The notes beneath the pieces were generated by a model. That model did no database searches and had not been told where the DNA came from. It saw only the letters and a program-made list of their open reading frames with translations. Shown piece after piece: positions 44,126 through 52,685 of a stretch of DNA of 64,000 bases. The translations under genes were made by a program, and so were the position numbers. The first letter of the stretch is position 1. Every line of letters begins with the position of its first letter. This stretch comes from Virgibacillus ndiopensis (GTDB taxonomy: Bacteria > Bacillota > Bacilli > Bacillales > Amphibacillaceae), in NCBI RefSeq assembly GCF_900187325.1, contig NZ_FZMZ01000006.1:434001-498000 (forward strand). Reading direction: 5' to 3'.

Positions 44126-44503
44126 ATGGTAAAAGCAATACATACGGAGAATGCCCCAGCAGCAATTGGTCCATATTCACAAGCAATTCGAGCTGGAGAC
44201 TTTGTTTATGTTTCTGGACAAATTGGAATTAATCCTAGTACAGGTGAAGTTGAGCAAGGAATTGAGAAGCAAACTAAACAAGTACTAAATAATCTTACAG
44301 CAATTTTAACAGAAGCAGGAACTGATTTTTCCCAAGTCGTAAAATTCACGATTTATTTGAAATCAATGGATGATTTTGCAACGATTAATGAGATATATGG
44401 CAGTTATTTACAAGAGCCATATCCTGCTCGGGCAACTGTTGAAGTAAGTCGTTTACCTAAAAATGTACTTGTGGAAATGGATGTAATTGTATACACGAAG
44501 TAG
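44126..44503 (+). CDS. ridA: RidA family 2-iminobutanoate/2-iminopropanoate deaminase
   Basis: Soluble trimeric enzyme of 125 residues that hydrolyses reactive enamine/imine intermediates. Motifs: 'NAPAAIGPYSQAI' at the N-terminus, 'FVYVSGQIGINP', the conserved arginine in 'YPARATVEVSRLPKNVLVEMDVIVY' near the C-terminus. AAAGGAGG is 6 bases before the ATG at 44126; the earlier in-frame ATG overlaps nothing helpful. It stands between the lysozyme-like and alcohol dehydrogenase genes. Confidence 0.95.
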   Translation: MVKAIHTENAPAAIGPYSQAIRAGDFVYVSGQIGINPSTGEVEQGIEKQTKQVLNNLTAILTEAGTDFSQVVKFTIYLKSMDDFATINEIYGSYLQEPYPARATVEVSRLPKNVLVEMDVIVYTK

Positions 44504-44536
44504 TTTAGCAAAACGAATCATCAGGAGGGACTTTTA

Positions 44537-45703
44537 ATGGATAATTTCACATACTACAACCCAACGAAATTGATTTTTGGAAAAGGACAACTGGATGTGC
44601 TTCCAAACGAGGTGGCGCAGTATGGCAAGAAAGTATTGCTTGTATATGGCGGCGGAAGCATTAAGCGCAATGGAATTTATAATAACGTTTTGAATAAGTT
44701 AGACGAAATGGATGCAGAAGTATTTGAACTATCTGGTGTTGAACCAAATCCACGTGTTTCTACAGTAAGAAAAGGTGTAGAAATTTGTAAACGTGAAGGT
44801 GTAGAGTTTATTCTAGCAATTGGTGGAGGTAGTACAATCGATTGTACGAAAGCCATTTCTGTCGGAGCAAAAACAGATACAGATATTTGGGACATTGTTA
44901 CGAAAAAAGAACATGCAAAAGATGCACTACCATTTGGAACAGTACTAACACTTGCAGCTACAGGATCAGAAATGAATGCAGGATCTGTTATTACTAATTG
45001 GGAATTGAATGAAAAACATGGATGGGGATCACCGTTCACATTTCCGAAATTCTCGATTTTAGATCCTACACATACTTTCTCAGTACCACGAGATCAAACG
45101 ATTTATGGCATGGTTGACATGATGTCTCACGTTTTAGAGCATTATTTCCACCAAACAACCAACACCCCTGTCCAGGATCGTTTTTGCGAATCAATATTGC
45201 GTACAGTAATGGAAACAGCACCGAAGCTCTTGGATGATCCAGAAAATTATGAGTATCGTGAGACGGTTATGTTGAGCGGAACATTAGCATTAAATGGCAT
45301 GTTAAACATGGGCTATCAAGGTGACTGGGCTACACATAATCTAGAGCATGCGGTGTCTGCAGTGCATGACATTCCACACGGTGGAGGTTTAGCGATACTG
45401 TTCCCGTACTGGATGATGCACGTATTAGATGCAAATGTTGAACGCTTTAAACAATTCGCTGTTCGTGTATTCGATATTAATGCTTCCGGTAAGGACGACC
45501 GTGACGTGGCTATCGAAGGAATTCAAGCATTACGTAATTTCTGGTCAGAGATTGGAGCACCATCACAACTTGCCGATTATTCTATTGATGAAAGTTCCGT
45601 TGAGGTTATGGCTGATAAAACCGTTGTAGCGCGTCCAGAATATGGAAACTTTAAAAAACTGACAAGAGAAGATTCAGTAGAGATTTTTAAAGCAAGTTTG
45701 TAA
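44537..45703 (+). CDS. Iron-containing alcohol dehydrogenase (YugJ/BdhA-like)
   Basis: Group III metal-dependent alcohol dehydrogenase of 388 residues, probably reducing aldehydes such as butanal with NAD(P)H. The nucleotide loop is '[15 protein letters not shown]' (about 95-110). Metal ligands lie in '[15 protein letters not shown]' (D and H) and '[20 protein letters not shown]' (two H). Length matches B. subtilis YugJ and YugK. AGGAGGG precedes ATG. It lies 34 bases after ridA. Confidence 0.92.
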   Translation: MDNFTYYNPTKLIFGKGQLDVLPNEVAQYGKKVLLVYGGGSIKRNGIYNNVLNKLDEMDAEVFELSGVEPNPRVSTVRKGVEICKREGVEFILAIGGGSTIDCTKAISVGAKTDTDIWDIVTKKEHAKDALPFGTVLTLAATGSEMNAGSVITNWELNEKHGWGSPFTFPKFSILDPTHTFSVPRDQTIYGMVDMMSHVLEHYFHQTTNTPVQDRFCESILRTVMETAPKLLDDPENYEYRETVMLSGTLALNGMLNMGYQGDWATHNLEHAVSAVHDIPHGGGLAILFPYWMMHVLDANVERFKQFAVRVFDINASGKDDRDVAIEGIQALRNFWSEIGAPSQLADYSIDESSVEVMADKTVVARPEYGNFKKLTREDSVEIFKASL

Positions 45704-45757
45704 ACGGATTAGATGTTGATTTTGATGGTGGGCAGGTAGGCTAGCCTAAAAAATGGA

Positions 45758-45859
45758 AATACGATCCACTTTGAGTGAATTACAATCCGATTTCGTAAAA
45801 TACGATCTAAATAAAACAAAATACAAGCTAAAATCACCCAAATACGATCCAAACAAAGA
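45758..45859. repeat. Degenerate ~20-bp tandem array (AAATACGATCCA type)
   Basis: Five imperfect units of 20-22 bp start at 45758, 45779, 45799, 45819 and 45841, each opening AA(A/T)TAC(G/A)A(T/G)C(C/T)(A/G). It sits between the alcohol dehydrogenase and the terminator at 45856, in non-coding DNA. Confidence 0.6.
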
Positions 45860-45896
45860 AGAACTAGCTGTTATTGATAAACAGCTAGTTCTTCTT
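45856..45896. terminator. Long bidirectional terminator hairpin
   Basis: Perfect 17-bp stem AAGAAGAACTAGCTGTT / AACAGCTAGTTCTTCTT with a 7-base loop between convergent genes. The last codons and stop of the YuzB-like gene lie inside the stem and loop. Confidence 0.8.
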
Positions 45897-46116
45897 TTAT
45901 GGCAACTCTTATTTTATCTAAACATTCCTCAGGAGTTTTTCCATGGATGCGTCTGCCGTTCACGAGTGCGTATGGTTTAAGTGCACATAACCCACAAAAG
46001 GATAGGCATTCATTCATCATGACTGCAACTTCCGGGAATTCTTTCTCGATAATACCTTCTATATCTAATGTAGTGATTGCATTACCGTCACAAACATCCA
46101 CAATGACAATACCCAT
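45871..46116 (-). CDS. YuzB-like small cysteine protein (DUF1450)
   Basis: An 81-residue cytosolic protein of the YuzB/DUF1450 family: 'VIVDVCDGNAI' at the start, a cysteine cluster 'CLSFCGLCALKPYALVNGRRI' (C-x3-C-x2-C) and 'GKTPEECLDKIRVAI'. The fold is thioredoxin-like and the cysteines suggest redox or metal binding; no function is established. The ATG at 46116 follows AAAGTGAT, a weak site, but matches the start of homologues. The longer in-frame extension lacks any site. Its 3' end overlaps the terminator. Confidence 0.82.
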   Translation of the reverse strand: MGIVIVDVCDGNAITTLDIEGIIEKEFPEVAVMMNECLSFCGLCALKPYALVNGRRIHGKTPEECLDKIRVAIKEELAVYQ

Positions 46117-46197
46117 TGCTATCACTTTCTTTCTAATTTTAAAGTTGACTGTGTTAGTTGTAGCATATCCAATATTGTAAATCAATATTTTTGTTTA

Positions 46198-47550
46198 CTA
46201 AGATGATTTTTTTTCGACAAAACTCATGGATACCCATTGCTTCCCTTTCCATCGTCGTAACATAAGAATGCCACGTAACCACTCATCTGCAATAAAAGCT
46301 ATCCAGATCCCAGTGAGTCCAAGATTCAAATGAATTCCGAAAAACCAAGCGAATGTCACACTAATGCCCCACATCGAAGCAATGCCGATATATACCGGAA
46401 ACTTTACATCCCCAGCAGCACGTAAAGAATTAATAACAACTAAATTAAATGCACGACCGGGTTCTAAAATAACAGTTAGCAAAAGTAAAAACGAACCTGT
46501 TTCAACAATAGTACTATTATCCGTGAAAATTCCTAATAACGGTTCTGCAAATACATAAACAAGGCTTGCCATAAAAAGTGAAATGAAGATAGAAATTTGA
46601 AGACTTTTAATTCCACGGTTATAAGCATCGTCTATTTTACCTGCACCAATCATGTGACCGATTAAAATTTGCGTACCTTGACCTATTGCAACGGCGAACA
46701 GAAATATAAACATCATGATATTCTGTACATAAACTTTTGTTGTAATTGCAACCGTTCCTAATTGTGCCACAAAATAGGTGATTGCCATTTGACTCGCATT
46801 ATACGAAAGCTGTTCTCCTGCTGAAGGAATGCCAATTTGAAGCAGTCCTTTAACATGGTTTTTCTGGTAACGGAAAAAATTTTTGAAATCCAATTCCCCT
46901 TTACTTCTCTTTACAAGTAAAAATAAAAGGACGACAAATCCTATAAAACGGCTAATTGCAGTAGAGAATGCTACTCCTGCAACGCCAAAAACAGGAAAGC
47001 CAAATGGTCCAAAGATAACAAAATAGTTTCCGATGACGTTAAGAATATTCATACCAATTGTTACTGCCATCGTATCTTTTGTATGACCATAGCTGCGTAA
47101 AATTGCACCAGCAGTCATGATTAAAGCTTGAACAAAAATAAGTCCACCAACTATTTGCATATAGACCGTTGCTTCGCTCATAATATTATTTGGCAAATCC
47201 ATTAGTTGTAAGATCCATTTTGCACAACTGAATAGAACTACACTTAATAATAAGGAAAACCATAAATTTAAACTGATCGATAGTACTGAAATCTCGCCAG
47301 CTTTTTTATTTTCCTTTGCCCCTAAATTTTGTGCAACTAGGATCGCGGCACCTTGCGCAACAAAACCAAACATTACAATAACTACAGATAAAATTTGGTT
47401 AGAGACGCCGACTGCGGCAACGGCTTTATCCGAATATTGACTGAGCATTAACGTATCAGCATTTCCCATTAACATATGTAACATAATTTCAATAAATATT
47501 GGCCATGTTAAAGCAAATAATGTTAAATTCTTTGTTTTATTATCATTCAC
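46198..47550 (-). CDS. MATE-family efflux transporter
   Basis: A 450-residue, 12-segment MATE protein of the NorM/DinF type: 'TWPIFIEIMLHMLMGNADTLMLSQYSDKAVAAVGVSNQI' opens the first half and 'LLQIGIPSAGEQLSYNASQMAITYFVAQLG' the second. It is only distantly related to the MATE gene at 42046. It is transcribed alone, and the 20-bp minisatellite begins 87 bases upstream of its start. Substrate unknown. Confidence 0.92.
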   Translation of the reverse strand: MNDNKTKNLTLFALTWPIFIEIMLHMLMGNADTLMLSQYSDKAVAAVGVSNQILSVVIVMFGFVAQGAAILVAQNLGAKENKKAGEISVLSISLNLWFSLLLSVVLFSCAKWILQLMDLPNNIMSEATVYMQIVGGLIFVQALIMTAGAILRSYGHTKDTMAVTIGMNILNVIGNYFVIFGPFGFPVFGVAGVAFSTAISRFIGFVVLLFLLVKRSKGELDFKNFFRYQKNHVKGLLQIGIPSAGEQLSYNASQMAITYFVAQLGTVAITTKVYVQNIMMFIFLFAVAIGQGTQILIGHMIGAGKIDDAYNRGIKSLQISIFISLFMASLVYVFAEPLLGIFTDNSTIVETGSFLLLLTVILEPGRAFNLVVINSLRAAGDVKFPVYIGIASMWGISVTFAWFFGIHLNLGLTGIWIAFIADEWLRGILMLRRWKGKQWVSMSFVEKKSS

Positions 47551-47636
47551 AAATTAATCCTTCTTTCATTCTAATAGAATTATAGTCTATCGTGTTTTGT
47601 AGGGTTAGCCTTTGGTGTTACTTATCATTCACAGAA

Positions 47637-48032
47637 AACTTCGGCGGGAGGGCCAAAACATCAGCGGGAGAGCTGAAACATCGGCAGGAGAGCTGAAACA
47701 TCAGCGGGAGAGCCAAAACATCAGCCGGAGAGCCGAAACATCAGCCGGAGAGCCGAAACATCAGCCGGAGAGCCGAAACATCGGCAGGAGTGCTGAAACA
47801 TCAGCGGGAGAGCCAAAACATCAGCCGGAGAGCCGAAACATCGGCGGGAGAGCCAAAACATCAGCGGGCTGAAACATCAGCGGGAGAGCCAAAACATCAG
47901 CCGGAGAGCCGAAACATCGGCGGGAGAGCCAAAACATCAGCGGGAGAGCTGAAACATCGGCAGGAGAGCCAAAACATCGGCAGGAGAGCTGAAACATCGG
48001 CGGGAGAGCCAAAACATCAGCGGGAGAGCTGA
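47637..48032. repeat. 20-bp minisatellite array, 20 units
   Basis: Nineteen 20-bp units plus one 16-bp unit (near 47861-47876) fill 396 bases with no spacers. The unit is AACATC(A/G)GC(G/C/A)GGAG(A/T)GC(C/T)(A/G)A; about five positions vary and the first unit is divergent (AACTTC, GGGCC). The G+C is much higher than the surroundings. The period is not a multiple of three, so all three frames stay open on both strands and yield artefactual repetitive ORFs. It lies between two divergently placed efflux genes' flanks. Confidence 0.9.
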
Positions 48033-48064
48033 AACATCTCCTCCAGTCACACCACCAAACTCAA

Positions 48065-48097
48065 AAATGGACAGCTAACCTGGATAGCTGTCCATTT
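48065..48097 (-). terminator. Terminator of MFS gene at 48102
   Basis: Perfect 13-bp stem AAATGGACAGCTA / TAGCTGTCCATTT, 7-base loop, TTTTT following on the minus strand. Confidence 0.8.
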
Positions 48098-48101
48098 ACT
48101 T

Positions 48102-49316
48102 TTAACTTCGATATGAAGAAAGTCTATGCGTATGTTTTCCTTCATATTCATATTTATACCACGCAACTAACATGATAATTCCGCTTAAAATAAGCAATCC
48201 ACTTGTAACGAAAAATACTGCCGAGAATCCGAAGAAACCTGCTAGCATTCCCCCGAGCGCTGGTCCGATAATATTTCCTGCAAAGCGAAGTGATGTATTA
48301 TAACCGAGCACCTCACCTTGAACAGAAAGTGGTGCTTCTTGACGGATATAAGCGATTCGGACTGGAATAATTCCACCGATAGATATTCCGAGTAAGAAAC
48401 GTAAAATAACTAACTGCCAAATGTTTGTGACAAATGCTGCCGGGAAGTAAACGATCCCTGCCATAAATAAGAGGACGATGACTATTTTAATATAGCCAAT
48501 TTTATCCCCCAGCCGGCCCCATCTACGTGCCATCATTAAATTACCGAGACCAGCTGCAGAGAATGCCATTCCAGAAAACAGCGCAATGTTCGCTGTTCCG
48601 TGCAGGTCGCTGACATACAATGAAAGAATTGGTTGAACACTAAAATGTGCGACCTGTACAAGCATAGAAATTAACATGACAACAAGTAGTACCGGGTGTT
48701 GCATGATATGCTTTAACACTTCTTTACTGGAATACGATTTTTTGTGTTCCTTATCATCGGAAAATCTTACCTTGATTTCTTTTACCCCAAATATAACAAT
48801 TATTCCTGATAATAGTATTGTAATTGATGTCCATTTGAATGTTGTTGCATAGCCGAATACGTCTGCTAGCGCACCACCTAAGAGTGGGCCCATTAATGAA
48901 CCGGTAATACTTCCAGTTTGTAAGGTTCCAAGTACTCTGCCGGCAATGTTTTTCGGTGTTTGTGTGGATATAAATGCTTGGGAAATTGGAATAAACCCAG
49001 TGAATATACCCATGAATAACCGTAATAAAAAGAGCTGCCAAACCGATGTTGCGAAACCCATTAATAATACAGATAATCCTAACCCAGATGCTGATAAGAT
49101 TAGAATTTTTTTTCTGCCATACCGATCACCAACGCGTCCCCAAATTGGTGAAAAAAGCAGTGCAGAAACAAACGTAATACCAAATATCCAACCGGACCAA
49201 TTCTGTACATATGAATCTGAAAAATTACCAAATGTTTCAATGTACAGGGAGATGAACGGAAGTACCATTGTCATACTTCCAGCAACAAAAAAGTTAGCAA
49301 ACCACATGATAGCCAA
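48102..49316 (-). CDS. MFS drug efflux transporter, 12 TM
   Basis: Major-facilitator (DHA1) exporter of at least 404 residues. Motif A is 'GRVGDRYGRKK' between segments 2 and 3, and motif C-like text 'GSITGSLMGPLLGGALADVFG' lies in segment 5. The first methionines lie in the middle of segment 1, so the true N-terminus is further out: the frame is open to about 49358 and adds 'VDQQNPIVKRN', a normal start for this family. The only codons placed 7-8 bases after AAGAAGGG are ATC (49352) or ATT, non-standard starts. Coordinates give the conservative start. Confidence 0.85.
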   Translation of the reverse strand: MAIMWFANFFVAGSMTMVLPFISLYIETFGNFSDSYVQNWSGWIFGITFVSALLFSPIWGRVGDRYGRKKILILSASGLGLSVLLMGFATSVWQLFLLRLFMGIFTGFIPISQAFISTQTPKNIAGRVLGTLQTGSITGSLMGPLLGGALADVFGYATTFKWTSITILLSGIIVIFGVKEIKVRFSDDKEHKKSYSSKEVLKHIMQHPVLLVVMLISMLVQVAHFSVQPILSLYVSDLHGTANIALFSGMAFSAAGLGNLMMARRWGRLGDKIGYIKIVIVLLFMAGIVYFPAAFVTNIWQLVILRFLLGISIGGIIPVRIAYIRQEAPLSVQGEVLGYNTSLRFAGNIIGPALGGMLAGFFGFSAVFFVTSGLLILSGIIMLVAWYKYEYEGKHTHRLSSYRS

Positions 49317-49630
49317 ATTTCGCTTTACAATAGGATTTTGTTGATCAACGATGAGAATACCCTTCTTTCGTGCATTTTATTTCGACACCCTAAATAATAG
49401 CTGATTTAGAATGGGGTTTAAAGTTATTTGCTCACATAATTATTGTCTCTTATTCTATGGCTTTTCCTCAATTATTTTCAGTAAAACGAAACTTTATGCT
49501 AAGCTATGATGTATATTAAATATGTTATTCGACCGTTAAAGTCGGGTACTAAATAAAGAATGTCTATAATAGAATAGACGTTGGATAAAAATATAAGATT
49601 ATAAATCTGTGTAAAAAGGGGAATAATGGA

Positions 49631-50554
49631 ATGAAACGATTAGTGAAGCTATTAGTAGTTTTTGTATTATTCGTTGGTTTAGTTGCCGGAATTTCAACAC
49701 CGGTTTTGGCTGCTGATGGAAATAATTCAGATAGTATAAATGAAAAATTAGGCGTTCCAATTGTCGTATATGGTGATACATTAACAGATACTCAAAAAAA
49801 AGAAGTACGTGAATTACTTGGCGTAACAGATTCAGAAGCGGTTGAAGAATATACTGTCACTGGACAAGATGTTGCTAAATATATCAACGGTGATTCTACT
49901 GCTCGTTTATTCTCATCGGCAAAAATTACCCGGGAAGAAAAAGGCTCGGGGTTAGTAATTAATATTGTTACTGCTGATAATATTACAGAAGTGACAACCG
50001 AAATGTATGCAAATGCACTATTAACTGCAGGAGTTGAGGATGCTACAGTTGAAGTAGCATCACCCGTTAAAGTTAGTGGGCATTCCGCATTAACAGGAAT
50101 TTATAAGTCCTATGATGCACAAGGTGTACCACTAGACAAAGAACGTATGAAATTAGCGGACGAAGAGCTAGGTGTCGTTACTGACCTTGCTAAAAAAGAT
50201 GGTTTAAATCAAGAGAAGGTTAGCGAATTAATAACTGAAATTAAAAAAGCCATCGCTGAGCAAAATCCAGCAACAAAAGAAGAAGTCGAACAAATTGTTC
50301 AAGATCAGTTAAGTAAGCTGGATATCTCATTAAGTGAAGCTGATCGTCAAATGTTAACAAATCTTTTTGAAAAAATGCGTGATTTAAATATTGATTTTGG
50401 TAAAGTGAAAAATCAATTGGAAGACGTTGCTTCAACGCTCAAAAATAAAGCCGATGAACTAGGTTTAGATGCTGGCTTTTGGGAAAAGGTTAGTAACTTT
50501 TTCAAAGAATTTTTCCAATTAATTGGTGACTTTTTAAAAGGGTTATTTAATTAA
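49631..50554 (+). CDS. Secreted DUF1002 protein
   Basis: A 307-residue exported protein with a typical signal peptide (basic 'MKRLVK', hydrophobic core, cleavage after 'PVLA' near residue 27). The mature part matches the DUF1002 family: 'KLGVPIVVYGDTLTDTQKKEVRELLGV', 'SARLFSSAKITREEKGSGLVINIVT' and 'LLTAGVEDATVEVASPVKVSGHSALTGIYKSY'. A long helical C-terminal half (about 170-290) may be coiled coil. Function unknown. A repeat element follows and probably terminates it. Confidence 0.88.
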   Translation: MKRLVKLLVVFVLFVGLVAGISTPVLAADGNNSDSINEKLGVPIVVYGDTLTDTQKKEVRELLGVTDSEAVEEYTVTGQDVAKYINGDSTARLFSSAKITREEKGSGLVINIVTADNITEVTTEMYANALLTAGVEDATVEVASPVKVSGHSALTGIYKSYDAQGVPLDKERMKLADEELGVVTDLAKKDGLNQEKVSELITEIKKAIAEQNPATKEEVEQIVQDQLSKLDISLSEADRQMLTNLFEKMRDLNIDFGKVKNQLEDVASTLKNKADELGLDAGFWEKVSNFFKEFFQLIGDFLKGLFN

Positions 50555-50573
50555 TATTGAATTAATGGAAGAA

Positions 50574-50806
50574 GCTGGGACAAAAGTGTTTTAACCAAAG
50601 AAAAATCCGAATGATATAATGGCTGGTGCTATAATCCGCTCCGGAAATATACTTCGCTTTCCGCGGGCGGCTGTTGAGCCTCCTCGTGCTGGTGCACAGC
50701 GGGGTCTCACCTATGCCTTTCCTCCCGCAGGAGTCTACTTATATTTCCTCCACTAAAACAGCACTTTGTTCGTCTTTATACTTAAAAAGTTTAATTACGT
50801 CCCAGC
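50574..50806. repeat. Repeat element copy D with inverted ends
   Basis: Outer arms GCTGGGAC (50574-50581) and GTCCCAGC (50799-50806) are perfect inverted repeats. The core 50642-50749 is the reverse complement of copy A, ending with CGGAAATATAC and ATATTTCC and carrying the same GCGGGCGGCT and GGGGTCTCACCTATGCCTTTCC blocks. It fills the gap between the DUF1002 gene and the next MFS gene and likely ends the former's transcript. Confidence 0.75.
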
Positions 50807-50850
50807 CCCTTTTGTTTTTATCGTACGTTACATATATGGAGTGACTGTTA

Positions 50851-52401
50851 ATGAAAGAAAAAAATAAAACGTCACAAAAATGGGCAATAACATTATTTAC
50901 AATTGGTGTATTTATGGCGGGATTGGACAATGGAATCATAAGTACTGCCCTAACCACAATCAATGATTCGTTTGATGTTTCTCCGGCATGGGGAGCATGG
51001 AGTATAACCTTATACACGCTCGGAATTGCTGTAAGTGTACCGATAATTGGAAAGCTTTCAGACAAATTCGGTCGTAAACGTTTATTTATTATAGAAATAG
51101 TCCTATTTGGTATTGGCTCTTTACTTGTTGCATTAAGCCCGAATTTTATATTTCTGCTTATCGCACGATTAATTCAATCGATTGGTGGCGGGGGTATTTT
51201 TATTATTGGAAGTGCTCATATTCTTGCTACATTACCTAAGGATAAACAAGGTAAGGCTCTAGGTATGTTAGGTGGAATGAATGGTCTAGCTGCTGTTATT
51301 GGACCGAACTTAGGTGCTGTAATACTTGATGTAACAGGATCGTGGCACTGGTTATTTTTCATTAACATTCCAATTGCAATTTTCCTTATTGTGTTTGGTT
51401 TCTTAAAAATTGCTGAAACGAAGCCAGGTACATCTAAGCCGTTAGATATTGTTGGTACTACTTTACTCGCAATAGCAATTTTAGCATTAATGTTTGGCAT
51501 TACGAATCTAAATAGTCAAGCTCTTTTAGAAAGTTTGTCACAGGTAAACGTTGCTCCATTTTTACTAGTAGGTTTCCTCTTATTGGTGGTATTGATTTAC
51601 CACGAGCGAAGGGTTGAAAATAATGGAGGAGATCCTATAATTGCGTTCTCTTTGTTGAAGAAGCGTTTGTTTCAAATTACATTGATTCTTGGCTTGTTGT
51701 CCGGGGGATTTCTTGCAGGGATTATCTTTGTCCCAGCCTATGTACAACAGGTGCTCCAAGTTCCTGTGGAAAATGCTGGTTATTGGTTGACTCCGCTGGC
51801 TGTTGCTTCTGGTATTGGAGCAGGATTAGGTGGTGTTTTAACAGATAAAAGAGGGCCAGCTAAAACAATTATAATTTCTGGTGTTGTTGGTGTGGTCGGT
51901 TTTTTACTATTCCCATTCGTAGTAGAAGGTGTTTGGACATTTATTTTAGCTAGTGTATTAGCAGGGGTAGGACTAGGTATCTTGCTCGGGGCCCCACTAA
52001 ACGTACTAGTAGGTGAAAGTGCGGAAAGCGGAGAACAAGGTTCTGCGCTTGGAACGTTATCTTTAATAAGGCAAATCGGTCTGACATTATTCCCTACAAT
52101 TTATGCAGGGTTCATGACAGGAGGATTTTCAAAACTTGAGGCTGCCATTAAACAAGAATATGGACCCTCATTATTGGACTTTACTAAAACCAGTGAAAAT
52201 TATGGGAATTTAATGGAGCAAATTGAAAAGATCGGTAATCCGGAAATACGAATGGATATTTTAGGGATTGTTACAGATGCTCTCAAATCTGGGTTTTCCC
52301 AAATGTTTATCACTACAGGAGTTCTGGGAATGCTCGTATTACTGGCTGGAAGTTACTTACACTATAGTCGTCAAAACAAGATTTCATTACGAAACAGGTA
52401 G
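50851..52401 (+). CDS. MFS multidrug transporter, DHA2 (14 TM)
   Basis: A 516-residue EmrB/QacA-type drug:H+ antiporter with 14 membrane segments. Motif A is 'GKLSDKFGRKRLF' (about 68-80). Motif D1-like 'FMAGLDNGIISTALTTI' is in segment 1, where the aspartate is characteristic, and motif C 'GLAAVIGPNLGAVILD' is in segment 5. It is preceded by a short weak ribosome site and followed by a strong terminator. Single gene; substrates unknown. Confidence 0.92.
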   Translation: MKEKNKTSQKWAITLFTIGVFMAGLDNGIISTALTTINDSFDVSPAWGAWSITLYTLGIAVSVPIIGKLSDKFGRKRLFIIEIVLFGIGSLLVALSPNFIFLLIARLIQSIGGGGIFIIGSAHILATLPKDKQGKALGMLGGMNGLAAVIGPNLGAVILDVTGSWHWLFFINIPIAIFLIVFGFLKIAETKPGTSKPLDIVGTTLLAIAILALMFGITNLNSQALLESLSQVNVAPFLLVGFLLLVVLIYHERRVENNGGDPIIAFSLLKKRLFQITLILGLLSGGFLAGIIFVPAYVQQVLQVPVENAGYWLTPLAVASGIGAGLGGVLTDKRGPAKTIIISGVVGVVGFLLFPFVVEGVWTFILASVLAGVGLGILLGAPLNVLVGESAESGEQGSALGTLSLIRQIGLTLFPTIYAGFMTGGFSKLEAAIKQEYGPSLLDFTKTSENYGNLMEQIEKIGNPEIRMDILGIVTDALKSGFSQMFITTGVLGMLVLLAGSYLHYSRQNKISLRNR

Positions 52402-52403
52402 AA

Positions 52404-52438
52404 AAAACTCAAACTTTATTAAAAGTTTGAGTTTTTTT
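52404..52438 (+). terminator. Terminator after DHA2 transporter
   Basis: AAAACTCAAACTTT / AAAGTTTGAGTTTT stem with a TTTTTTT tail. Confidence 0.8.
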
Positions 52439-52606
52439 AATTTTGCGTCGTTAATTGGAATAATATCCCATTTAGTAAATTGCAAAAAAATTATAAGGTA
52501 GTAAAGGCATTCTGATAGCTGGATTTTCAAGTGTTTACAAAAGGAATAATGATACCAATATATAAAATTTTTTAATAAATATAATGCAAAATTAATGAAA
52601 TAGTAG

Positions 52607-52612
52607 TATAAT
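52607..52612 (+). promoter_or_regulatory. Putative -10 box of first oppA
   Basis: TATAAT in the context TAGTATAAT. The same TAGTATAAT followed by an ATTGTCTG box about 50 bases later recurs before the second oppA (54702-54707). No good -35 is visible, so the promoter may need an activator or use AT-rich upstream DNA. Confidence 0.4.
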
Positions 52613-52685
52613 CTTTTGCACAGATAAATTTAATAAAACTAAATTGTCTGAATAATATAAACAATACAACAGGAGGGTTTTAAAC

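Noticed and set aside
42046-47550. The two MATE genes as a recent duplication
   Set aside because: Their sequences differ throughout and they lie on opposite strands; only the family is shared.
47612-48032. Overlapping long ORFs on both strands within the repeat array, encoding repetitive peptides (GEPKHQPESRNIG type)
   Set aside because: They arise because a 20-bp repeat without stop codons keeps every frame open. There is no convincing ribosome site and no non-repetitive domain.
47637-48032. CRISPR array
   Set aside because: Units are directly adjacent with no spacers, are only 20 bp, and no cas genes are present.
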